Assembly (NCBI GenBank): GCA_049115735.1
Contig: JAGDZP010000026.1
Location: 1 to 64,000 of the forward strand
Direction: 5' to 3'
DNA length: 64,000 bases
DNA from: CAXBNB01 sp049115735
Lineage (GTDB): Bacteria > Bacteroidota > Bacteroidia > Cytophagales > Cyclobacteriaceae
Below, in pieces: positions 46,901-53,485 of the stretch; position 1 is the stretch's first letter; each line of letters begins with the position of its first letter. The translations under genes were made by a program, and so were the position numbers. Below the pieces are notes generated by a model, which was not told the DNA's origin, did no database searches, and saw nothing but the letters and a program-made list of their open reading frames with translations.

Positions 46901-47022
46901 CCTTCTTCCTTGTCATTTATTGGAAGGTATTCGGCAAACTCTTTGTCAGCATATTTTTCGAATTCAGGATTATTGGTCAATTCCTCTAATCCCTTCCAAT
47001 ATTGCTTCTTGTTATTTTTCAT
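43927..47022 (-). CDS. actB: Alternative complex III Fe-S/molybdopterin-like subunit ActB
   Basis: A 1031-residue protein fusing a molybdopterin-oxidoreductase-like part (about 30-740, without recognisable Mo ligand) and a ferredoxin-like part. It has a Tat motif (NRRDFLKLMGFGVAAASLASC) at about 45. The C-terminal Cys clusters are CTGCGACTVSCQAENN, CQQCNNAPCETVCPVAATN, CIGTRYCANNCPYKVRR and CSFCVQRVQ...CASACPSEA, enough for four Fe-S clusters. I chose the ATG at 47022 because the family begins MKNNKKQYWKGLEEL. It lies 31 bp after the actA stop on the same strand. Confidence 0.93.
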   Translation of the reverse strand: MKNNKKQYWKGLEELTNNPEFEKYADKEFAEYLPINDKEEGEGTNRRDFLKLMGFGVAAASLASCEAPIRKAIPYLNKPVDLDPGVPNYYASTYLNGSDFCSIVVKTREGRPIKIEANKLSSLSGSGTSAQVQASVLSLYDKERLIAPQLDGKEVSWDDLDKAVAAGLGAATGKIALVSNSIFSPSTQAAIEGLKAKYPNVEEVAYDQVSFSGILSANEKNFGKRVIPSYDFSKAKTIVSFDADFLGEWLNSSLFNKQFATTRKLGPKKKEMSRLYSFESNLSLTGSNADYRTPIKASEQGAYTANLYNAIAKKAGAVTVSAGKVEDSANLTKAANDLWASKGSSLVVSGSNDPAVQELVNGINNLLGNYGSTIDISTANNTRKGDDSKMVNFVKDLNAGNVSAVIFFNCNPIYDHAQGKGIAEGLKKAKFSVSTSDRKDETASLTKAIAPDNHFLESWNDAEPVSGKFSLTQPTISNLFNTRQAQQSFLVWSGSESNYFDFIKENWKAGNFTTQAEESDFDKFWDKCLHDGVYDVAATEEAAAEAVEIAPSYGNSASGSGDELVIYQTTAIGNGSQANNPWLQEMPDPLTKAVWDNYLTISASKAETLGIVPGDMTTQLVNLTANGQTVTVPALIQPGQATGTVGLAIGYGRRSAGKVANGVGQDAYPFISYKNGFQELAITSGVSIEATGESYQVAQTQTHHTYMERSNVVQEATLAEYKKDASAGRAFPMISTYHGKEKPGNVSLWEGHKYPNHHWGMIVDMNSCTGCGACTVSCQAENNVPVVGKEEVLNRREMTWLRIDRYYSHVAEDSQDFSFTEKIKGRHKEIPSDNPEVTFQPMMCQQCNNAPCETVCPVAATNHSSEGINQMAYNRCIGTRYCANNCPYKVRRFNWFKYHDNRQFPENTSMNNDLGKMVLNPDVTVRARGVMEKCSFCVQRVQYGKLEAKKEGRRPIDGEITSACASACPSEALVFGDMKDPKSRISQMLRLEDGENGLEVKEERAYNMLEEINVKPNVWYLTKIRNKETNA

Positions 47023-47053
47023 ATCTCGTAGCGGTACAAGTATTTCTTTAAAA

Positions 47054-48316
47054 TTAGTAATGGCATTTAGAGCATTCCAGGCCACCTATATCTTCAACCT
47101 TCATAGGTTCCTTGCTGGTCTCGCCGTGAAGCTTCACTAATTTATCGTAGTATTCGTTTCCTTTCGTATTTACATCAGTTTCCCTATGACAGTTGATACA
47201 CCATCCCATTGTCAATGGAGAATATTGATATACCACGTCCATCTCTTCAATAGGACCGTGACAAGTCTGACATTCCAGATCAGCCACATCCACGTGCTGA
47301 GAGTGATTGAAATAAGCCAAGTCTGGCAAGTTGTGAATCCTTACCCACTCTATAGGCGTGTTGGTTTCTACTGCCTCATATATCTTTTGAATTTCTTTAG
47401 AGTCGGTCTTAATAGATGAGTGACAGTTCATACAAATGTTAGGAGATGGAATGTTAGCATTCTTACTTTTCCTTACACCCGTATGACAATAGTTACAGTC
47501 AATTTCGTATTGCCCTGCATGTATCTTATGAGAAAATGCAATTGGCTGTGTTGGTTGATATCCCTGCTGAACTCCCACAGTAAATAATCCGTCAATAGCT
47601 GACTTAAGGACAATAGCAGTAAATATAAAAAGTACCACGCCTAAGAAAGCGTTGCTTTTTACAAATCCTTGTAGGTCTGCCTTTTGGTCTACAATTTCCT
47701 GATCTTCTTCAGATAGTCCCTCTTTAGCTCCCAGGTACTTTCTAAGTACTCCTATTATTAACCCAAGAACTACCAGGATAAGAACCAGCACTACAACCAG
47801 CCCAATCATAATGATTGTCATATATTCGGACGAACCATCGCCCTCGGCAGCAACACTTCCATCAGCGCCTCCAGCTGTGGTAGTTGCAACCACTTCTTTA
47901 GCTGACTCAGCTTTTAGATATGCTATAATTGAAAGAATCTCTTCGTCAGCAAAATCAAATGAAGTCATCTGAGTCTTGTTGTATTCTTCATACAATTTCA
48001 CCGCATATGGATCTCCACTTTGAATGACCTTCTGAGAGTTCTTTACAAAAGCTGTAATCCACTCTACATTTTGTCTTTTATGTACATCTTTCAAAGCAGG
48101 TCCAACTACTCTTTCCTGAACAGCGTGACAAACTTTACAATTGGCCTTAAACAATTTCTCACCACTTGCTATTACCGCCTCATCAGATGGGATACCATCG
48201 TCTTGTGCGCTTACACTATTTATGTTGATAAATAAGGTGAAAATTAAGGAAAATGTCAGGAGAATTCTTTTAGAAAAAAGTCCTGTTTGGGAATGGAAAC
48301 AATCTCGTTTTAGCAT
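47054..48316 (-). CDS. actA: Alternative complex III multiheme cytochrome ActA fused to a monoheme domain
   Basis: A 420-residue protein with a signal peptide (cleavage near SVSAQ). The N-terminal domain (about 45-140) is a monoheme cytochrome c (CKVCH, with TQMTSFDF supplying the Met ligand). After a membrane helix (about 165-190) and another (about 224-243) come five CxxCH motifs: CNYCH, CMNCH, CQTCH, CINCH and CSKCH. That makes six heme sites; classical ActA is pentaheme. This added monoheme domain is common in Bacteroidota. It heads the operon, 30 bp or so after the promoter at 48348-48380. Confidence 0.93.
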   Translation of the reverse strand: MLKRDCFHSQTGLFSKRILLTFSLIFTLFININSVSAQDDGIPSDEAVIASGEKLFKANCKVCHAVQERVVGPALKDVHKRQNVEWITAFVKNSQKVIQSGDPYAVKLYEEYNKTQMTSFDFADEEILSIIAYLKAESAKEVVATTTAGGADGSVAAEGDGSSEYMTIIMIGLVVVLVLILVVLGLIIGVLRKYLGAKEGLSEEDQEIVDQKADLQGFVKSNAFLGVVLFIFTAIVLKSAIDGLFTVGVQQGYQPTQPIAFSHKIHAGQYEIDCNYCHTGVRKSKNANIPSPNICMNCHSSIKTDSKEIQKIYEAVETNTPIEWVRIHNLPDLAYFNHSQHVDVADLECQTCHGPIEEMDVVYQYSPLTMGWCINCHRETDVNTKGNEYYDKLVKLHGETSKEPMKVEDIGGLECSKCHY

Positions 48317-48347
48317 CAGTATTTAGCTTTCCTTTTTGTAGTGGGTG

Positions 48348-48380
48348 CAAATGTAGTGTCGGCATGAATTAATTCAAAAA
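48348..48380 (-). promoter_or_regulatory. Promoter of the act-cox respiratory operon
   Basis: On the minus strand TTTTTG (48380 to 48375) and TACATTTG (48355 to 48348) are separated by exactly 19 bp, a perfect match to the Bacteroidota -33/-7 consensus (TTTG, 19 bp, TAnnTTTG). The actA ATG follows 31 bp downstream. It is the only strong promoter I see for the 15-kb run of genes down to 33471. Confidence 0.8.
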
Positions 48381-48544
48381 CATATTTTTAGGCGATACGT
48401 AGTATTGGGGTCAAATGAAGGATAGAATAAGTGCATAGCCCTGTATATCAGATGCTTATGCTGTGATATAGTATTTCAAACTATTATTATTTAGAATAAT
48501 TATAAATAACTAAAAGATATAGCTTAGATTTTACCTTCCTATAA

Positions 48545-48562
48545 TTATGATTTTAATCATAA
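48545..48562. promoter_or_regulatory. Possible Crp/Fnr-type palindrome
   Basis: TTATGATT TT AATCATAA is a perfect 8-bp-arm palindrome with an internal TGAT-N4-ATCA core, as in Crp/Fnr-family sites. It lies about 165 bp upstream of the actA -33 element, further than usual for activation. It may equally be chance in AT-rich DNA. Confidence 0.3.
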
Positions 48563-48754
48563 AGCGGGTTTTTATTTAATCCCACTTTCTTGCATAAACT
48601 TATTCAATTCATAGCAAGTTAAGATTCAATTAATAAGAATTAAACCTGTTCCAATTTTGGGCAAATCATCCAGTCAAGAATTTATCAAACTACACCATTT
48701 AAAACCCTTCCTGCTGTATCAATCTTCTTAATACCTAATTTTCTTAGGCATATA

Positions 48755-48784
48755 TTGTATACATAATATTCTTATGTATATTTG
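48755..48784 (+). promoter_or_regulatory. Promoter of padR
   Basis: TTG (48755-48757), 19 bp, TATATTTG (48777-48784): a perfect Bacteroidota promoter. The padR ATG at 48789 lies just 4 bp past the -7 element, so the transcript should start at or very near the start codon. Confidence 0.75.
48758..48780. promoter_or_regulatory. Inverted repeat inside the padR promoter (likely PadR operator)
   Basis: TATACATAA, 5-base spacer, TTATGTATA: a perfect 9-bp inverted repeat. It fills the -33/-7 spacer exactly and covers the first half of the -7 element, as expected for autorepression. PadR-family sites commonly contain ACAT/ATGT halves. Confidence 0.65.
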
Positions 48785-48788
48785 CAAC

Positions 48789-49127
48789 ATGTATTCTAAA
48801 GAACTATTGAAAGGAACGCTGAAAACCATAGTTTTGAAACTTCTTTCAGAAAATGGAAGAATGTATGGTTATGAAATCACGCAAAAGGTGAAAGAACTCA
48901 CAAACGACAAAATCATATTGACTGAAGGTGCTCTCTATCCAACACTTCACAAGCTTGAAGCTGAAGGCCTGGTAGACACACAAACCGAAAGCGTAGGCAA
49001 ACGAATAAGAAAATATTATTCCGTCACTGCTATTGGTGATGAAAAAGCAACTTCAATGGCAAATGAATTTGTAGAATTTGTAAAAACAATGCTTATTTTG
49101 TTAAACCCTCAGTTAGCCAATAAATAA
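48789..49127 (+). CDS. PadR family transcriptional regulator
   Basis: A 112-residue winged-helix regulator: LLKGTLKTIVLKLLSENG, MYGYEITQKVKELT, LTEGALYPTLHKLEAEG and RKYYSVTAIG are all typical of PadR. No C-terminal ligand domain beyond the dimerisation helix. The ATG at 48789 matches the family start; an ATG at 48774 would place it within the promoter. It probably represses itself through the palindrome at 48758-48780. It is followed after 3 bp by an M23-peptidase gene whose N-terminal helical domain resembles those found beside PadR genes. Confidence 0.92.
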   Translation: MYSKELLKGTLKTIVLKLLSENGRMYGYEITQKVKELTNDKIILTEGALYPTLHKLEAEGLVDTQTESVGKRIRKYYSVTAIGDEKATSMANEFVEFVKTMLILLNPQLANK

Positions 49128-49130
49128 AAG

Positions 49131-49841
49131 ATGAAAGAACTAAGTCAAACTCAGATCTTATACATAGATAATGACCTCAAATCGAAGGGGTTGGCAGATC
49201 ATAAAGCAAAAAATGAAATACTTGACCACATCTGTTGCATGGTGGAAATTCAAATGAATGATGGAATACCATTCAACAAAGCCTATGAAAAAAGCCTTGA
49301 TCATTTTAATGATGATGGCTTTAAAAATTTAAAAAGTGAGCTAAGAAAAAGTGGACAATCCAGAAGCTTTACAAGCACCAAAATCATAACTACAGGTATT
49401 GCTGCTTGTGTGTTGATGTTGGTCCTGGTGGTAGAAGCTCAGGATCGCCCCAACATCCACCCAATTGGATCCGGTCATGAAATCACTTCTGACTTTGGAA
49501 TGAGAATGGAACCTATACAAAAGGTGAAGAAATTTCATCGAGGAATTGATATCAGAGTAAAAGAAGGTACAGTTGTAAAAGCAACAGCAAGTGGCACAGT
49601 GATTAATGCAAAAGAGTCTGATGCATATGGAAAATATGTGATTATAATTCACGATAACCATATTCGCACATTATATGCACATCTCTCCAGCTTTAGCGTA
49701 AAGGAAGGTCAGAAAGTAAGTAAAGAACAACAGATTGGTCTTTCGGGAAATACAGGAAAGTCTACCGCCCCACATTTGCATTACGAAATCATCGAAAACG
49801 GCAACTACGTCAACCCATTAGACTATATCAAAACCAATTAA
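49131..49841 (+). CDS. Membrane-anchored M23 peptidase with PadR-associated N-terminal domain
   Basis: A 236-residue protein. Residues 1-75 form a helical cytoplasmic domain (ending in FKNLKSELRK) resembling the HAAS-type domains that usually partner PadR regulators. A membrane helix spans about 84-102. The periplasmic part is a complete M23 (LytM-like) peptidase: Zn ligands His136 and Asp140 (HRGID), His184 in YAHLS, and HLH (His215, His217). It would cut peptidoglycan cross-links or bind envelope substrates. With the PadR gene 3 bp upstream it is very likely co-expressed. The fusion of a PadR-partner domain with a peptidase is uncommon in my knowledge. Confidence 0.82.
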   Translation: MKELSQTQILYIDNDLKSKGLADHKAKNEILDHICCMVEIQMNDGIPFNKAYEKSLDHFNDDGFKNLKSELRKSGQSRSFTSTKIITTGIAACVLMLVLVVEAQDRPNIHPIGSGHEITSDFGMRMEPIQKVKKFHRGIDIRVKEGTVVKATASGTVINAKESDAYGKYVIIIHDNHIRTLYAHLSSFSVKEGQKVSKEQQIGLSGNTGKSTAPHLHYEIIENGNYVNPLDYIKTN

Positions 49842-49863
49842 TCATTTTCAATAGCTTATTCCA

Positions 49864-51087
49864 TTGAAACATAGCCTAGCACTTCTTGCCCTTTTGGGTC
49901 TAATCACATTCTTGCTATCATTTGATACGGATCGACCTACTGCGCCAACCGAGACTCACCCTAAAGTAGTAAATAAAGATACGAGCGTGGTTTTACAAGA
50001 CACCACGTTTTTGGGTTTCGAACGACTGTTTCAACAAAACCTGAAAAAAAATGGCTGTCCAGGAGCTGCATTGGTTATAGTTAAGGACACAACTGTGCTA
50101 GTCATGAATGGATATGGAGTGCGTGACATCACGACAGAAGATAGTGTTGATGTAAGCACAGCATTCCGAATTGGCAGTGTCTCCAAAGGGTTTGCTGGAA
50201 TACTAACAGGTATACTCACCCAATCGACTGACCTTGACTGGGAATCTAGGGTCAAAGATGTATTGCCTTCCTTTGCACTGAGTGACTCTCTACAAACTAA
50301 TAGAATTGAGGTTAGACATCTACTTTCACATACTGTCGGATTACCAAGGCATAGCTACACAAACCTTATTGAGGATGGCAAATCACTTGATGAAATAATT
50401 CCAATGCTAAAAGGAGTAAATCTGATATCGAAGGAAGGTAGAATGATGTCCTACCAAAATGTCACTTTCTCCATTATTGAAAAAGTTTCAGAATCTTTTA
50501 CCAACAAGTCATTTGATAAATTGCTCCGGGAAAAAATATTTGATGCAGCCAATATGCAAAATGCATCTACTTCTTATCAAGACATTCTATCAACATCAAA
50601 TAGAGCCGAACCACATTACTACAACTCAAGAGACAAAAAATACCATAAGTCCAGAATTACCAGGAAATACTACAACACCATTGCCGCTGGAGGAATAAAC
50701 GCCTCTATCGAAGACATGGGAAATTGGCTCCAGGTACTTCTGGGGAACACCGAAGTGATCTCGAAAGCTGCTCTAGATAGTGTTTTTACCAGTGAAGTCA
50801 ATACTTCAAGGAACAGAAAATACTTCAATAGGTGGCCGGGTGTTAAAAAATCCTATTACGCCAAAGGTTGGAGATTGATTGATTTCGGTTCCAGGGAAAT
50901 TGTTTATCACGGTGGCTATGTCAACCTGTACAGGTCTGAAATTGCAGTGGATAGAGAAAATAGAATAGCAATTTGCGCACTGTTCAATGCTCCAACAAAA
51001 TATTCAGGAAAAGTAATCCCTACCTTTTTCAACTATTGTGACAGCCTAACCATGAACAATAATCGGGTTTCAAGTACCATTAATTAG
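49864..51087 (+). CDS. Serine hydrolase (class C beta-lactamase-like)
   Basis: A 407-residue exported protein of the beta-lactamase/penicillin-binding protein superfamily. It has a signal-like N-terminus (MKHSLALLALLGLITFLLSF), SxxK as Ser105-Val-Ser-Lys108 in RIGSVSKGF, YxN in SYQNVTF, and HGG in place of KTG near the C-terminus (YHGGYVNLYR). Such proteins may be peptidases, esterases or peptidoglycan-acting enzymes; beta-lactam hydrolysis should not be assumed. The start is TTG at 49864, the only codon giving the signal peptide. It follows the M23 gene by 22 bp, possibly on the same transcript, and overlaps the convergent ACT-like gene by 8 bp. Confidence 0.85.
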   Translation: MKHSLALLALLGLITFLLSFDTDRPTAPTETHPKVVNKDTSVVLQDTTFLGFERLFQQNLKKNGCPGAALVIVKDTTVLVMNGYGVRDITTEDSVDVSTAFRIGSVSKGFAGILTGILTQSTDLDWESRVKDVLPSFALSDSLQTNRIEVRHLLSHTVGLPRHSYTNLIEDGKSLDEIIPMLKGVNLISKEGRMMSYQNVTFSIIEKVSESFTNKSFDKLLREKIFDAANMQNASTSYQDILSTSNRAEPHYYNSRDKKYHKSRITRKYYNTIAAGGINASIEDMGNWLQVLLGNTEVISKAALDSVFTSEVNTSRNRKYFNRWPGVKKSYYAKGWRLIDFGSREIVYHGGYVNLYRSEIAVDRENRIAICALFNAPTKYSGKVIPTFFNYCDSLTMNNNRVSSTIN

Positions 51088-51748
51088 TTATACCTTCCTT
51101 AATGTTCATCAGAACCGAGAAGGACTCGTTGATGTACTCCTGATTAACCACGATAGTAAATTCGTTTGCCGTTGACACCACCTCAATTACGTTGATACCA
51201 CGCCAGGCTATCATTTTGAAGAGATAATAGTATAGGCCCAAAACCTCTACGTTAGATGACTTGAGTTTTACCGTAACAGAACACAGATTCATATTTCCGG
51301 ATATATATTTCTCATCCTCAAAAAGTTCCTCTACCTGTTCCTTGAGGTTTTGGCTCAGGATAAAAGTATGCTCAAACATGCCTTGCTTGAACGAGCAGTA
51401 GGCATCTACATTTTTATCAACTTCCTGTAAAAGTTTGGTCTGGTTTTCGGTTAAAGAATGTGAATTCGCATAAGAGCATGTCATCAATCCGGATCTTACA
51501 AATATTTCTCCAAAATATCTTCCAATATCCTCTGCTTTTAGCATCACTGCCCCGCTCATTGTTTTTGTGTAACGTTTCAGGGCCATTACAATGGCTCCCT
51601 CGTTAACCTCCTTCATTAAAGCTTCCTCGATTGAAGGTTTGATAAGCCTAGCTAGGGAAGAAAGATTAATCAATCCATCTTGCATAGCCTCTTCTACAAA
51701 GGGCAATTTTTTTACTTCGAATTCAACTACCTCGGCAATTGTCCTCAT
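51080..51748 (-). CDS. ACT-domain-like protein, related to the regulatory part of aspartokinases
   Basis: A 222-residue soluble protein. The N-terminal half is helical (VVEFEVKKLPFVEEAM, INLSSLARLIKPSIEEAL) and recalls winged-helix or regulatory folds. The C-terminal half (about 125-215) looks like a pair of ACT modules; GLYYYLFKMIAWRGINVIEV followed by STANEFTIVVNQEYI matches the ligand-binding ACT pattern of aspartokinase. There is no kinase domain. It is divergent from lysA, whose enzyme makes lysine, so it could sense an amino acid of this pathway. That role is an inference. The family is found in Bacteroidota, in my recollection without a defined function. Confidence 0.65.
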   Translation of the reverse strand: MRTIAEVVEFEVKKLPFVEEAMQDGLINLSSLARLIKPSIEEALMKEVNEGAIVMALKRYTKTMSGAVMLKAEDIGRYFGEIFVRSGLMTCSYANSHSLTENQTKLLQEVDKNVDAYCSFKQGMFEHTFILSQNLKEQVEELFEDEKYISGNMNLCSVTVKLKSSNVEVLGLYYYLFKMIAWRGINVIEVVSTANEFTIVVNQEYINESFSVLMNIKEGITN

Positions 51749-51832
51749 AATATGGTTAGTGTTAATTATTTAACAATTTATTCATAGTTTGTTTAATTCC
51801 CATAGTTTCTTTCGAAATAAATAGCCCAAAGT

Positions 51833-51840
51833 TAATTTTG
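51833..51840 (+). promoter_or_regulatory. Candidate -7 element of lysA
   Basis: TAATTTTG matches TAnnTTTG and ends 19 bp before the lysA ATG. A TTTC at about the -33 position replaces the usual TTTG. Confidence 0.45.
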
Positions 51841-51859
51841 ATAATTCAAAACAAACATT

Positions 51860-53044
51860 ATGCTCAAAACCCCATTTTATTACTATGATCTGGGCCTGTT
51901 AAACAATACGCTCAGCTCGTTAAATGATGCCATTTCAGGCAAGAATTATAACGTTCATTATGCCATTAAAGCAAATGCCGAAGAACGCGTATTGTCTTTG
52001 ATAAAGGACTATGGATTAGGAGCCGACTGTGTCAGTGGTAACGAAGTTCAGCGTGCACTAGATATCGGTTTTGAGGCGAACGAAATCGTGTTAGCTGGTG
52101 TAGGAAAGACTGATGATGAACTTGAGTTGGCCATTGGTAACAATATCCACAGCATCAATTGTGAATCTATCGAAGAATTAGAGGTAATAAACCAGGTTGC
52201 TGGCAACTTAAATTCTAAGGCTAAGATCGCTTTCAGGCTCAATCCAAATATTGACGCCCAAACACACAGGCATATAACCACTGGATTGAACGAAAACAAG
52301 TTTGGGATTCCTGTGGCAGACCTTGGAATAGCGGTTGACGAACTCGAGAAATTTGAAAACATCAAGCTTACGGGCGTTCACTTTCATATTGGATCTCAAA
52401 TATTGAGTCTAAATCCATATGCGAAGTTATCCTATGCCGTGAATGAAGTTAACTCATTTTTGGAATCAAGAAATATAGAAATAGAGCACCTAAACCTAGG
52501 AGGTGGCCTGGGTATTAATTATAATAACCCGGATGAACAGCCAATACCTAACTTTGAAGAGTACTTTAAAGTTTTTGATAAATTTCTACACCCTAAGCCT
52601 AATCAAACTGTTCATTTCGAACTAGGGAGGTCTATTGTCGGCCAGATGGGTTCATTGATTTCAAAAGTCCTTTATGTAAAAGCAGGCAAGCAATCCAACT
52701 TTGCGATCATTGATGCTGGGATGACGGACTTGATTCGCCCTGCCTTGTACAACTCATATCACAGGATTGAAAACATTTCATCCAACGAAGCGACTGAGCC
52801 ATACAAAGTGGTAGGTCCAATCTGCGAAAGCACAGATACATTTGGTGAGGCTGAGTTGAACAAAACCCAAAGAGGTGATCTACTTATGATTCGCTCAGCA
52901 GGCGCTTACGGCCAGGTGCTGAGCTCCAATTACAACCTAAGAGATCGAGCTGAAAGTGTTTACTCAGACGAGGTGAAATTTGACTCAATCGTTAAGGAAA
53001 AAAGAGGAGCTGAAAAACCTTCTGAAAAAGAAGTTGCTGTATAG
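51860..53044 (+). CDS. lysA: Diaminopimelate decarboxylase
   Basis: LysA decarboxylates meso-diaminopimelate to L-lysine; it is a PLP enzyme of the alanine racemase fold, 394 residues. The PLP lysine is Lys37 in HYAIKANAEE, with VHFHIGSQI, LNLGGGLGINY (the Gly-rich phosphate loop) and GPICESTDTFGE (active-site Cys from the partner subunit) all present. The C-terminus has MIRSAGAYGQVLSSNYNLR. Length is somewhat short of the 415-420 residues of other bacteria but complete. It is a single gene, divergent from the ACT-like protein. Confidence 0.95.
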   Translation: MLKTPFYYYDLGLLNNTLSSLNDAISGKNYNVHYAIKANAEERVLSLIKDYGLGADCVSGNEVQRALDIGFEANEIVLAGVGKTDDELELAIGNNIHSINCESIEELEVINQVAGNLNSKAKIAFRLNPNIDAQTHRHITTGLNENKFGIPVADLGIAVDELEKFENIKLTGVHFHIGSQILSLNPYAKLSYAVNEVNSFLESRNIEIEHLNLGGGLGINYNNPDEQPIPNFEEYFKVFDKFLHPKPNQTVHFELGRSIVGQMGSLISKVLYVKAGKQSNFAIIDAGMTDLIRPALYNSYHRIENISSNEATEPYKVVGPICESTDTFGEAELNKTQRGDLLMIRSAGAYGQVLSSNYNLRDRAESVYSDEVKFDSIVKEKRGAEKPSEKEVAV

Positions 53045-53485
53045 TTCTCAGTTTCCTTCTGTATTTGCAAAGTAAATTGCACTATTAAGGGAACTGTCTC
53101 AGAAAATATATTAATTAATCTCGAGACTAAAGCGAAATTTACATCCAGGCTAAACATCATCCGAAAGTCAGGTTTTACACCTCAATAAATTTATCCTCTA
53201 ATTATTTAATGCTTACATTTGCGCCCTGATTTTATCACTAAACAGTGCGTCATGGTATATCATTGTTTATCAGTCAATTGTATATTTATTTTTAGAAATA
53301 AACTAGATATAGGAAACATCAGTTCGAAAAATGAGTATTACTTTTTTTAATATATATAATTATTGACCACCACATTAGGGGCAAGTCCTTTAAAAGTTGA
53401 CATTTAGTTGAGCGAAAAACACACACTATTCAACCAACAATGAACTAAAAAATCAACACTACAGTTTTAGACTTTTAAACGAAAA
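53045..53485. other. Intergenic region between lysA and the DUF5686 gene (441 bp)
   Basis: AT-rich DNA without an open frame worth calling. It holds one TACATTTG (-7-like) at 53214-53221, far from the next start and without a clear -33 TTG. No terminator hairpin after lysA is obvious. I see nothing else in it. Confidence 0.6.

Larger units (their letters stand above)
48317..48788. other. Divergent intergenic region between actA and padR (472 bp)
   Basis: An AT-rich region without a credible gene. It holds the actA promoter (48348-48380, leftward), a TGAT/ATCA palindrome at 48545-48562, and the padR promoter with an embedded inverted repeat (48755-48784, rightward). The rest shows no structure that I can recognise. 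Confidence 0.7.

Noticed and set aside
48774..48788. An ATG at 48774 as the padR start
   Set aside because: It lies within the -7 element of a perfect promoter, and the five extra codons are not part of the PadR family; ATG 48789 fits better.
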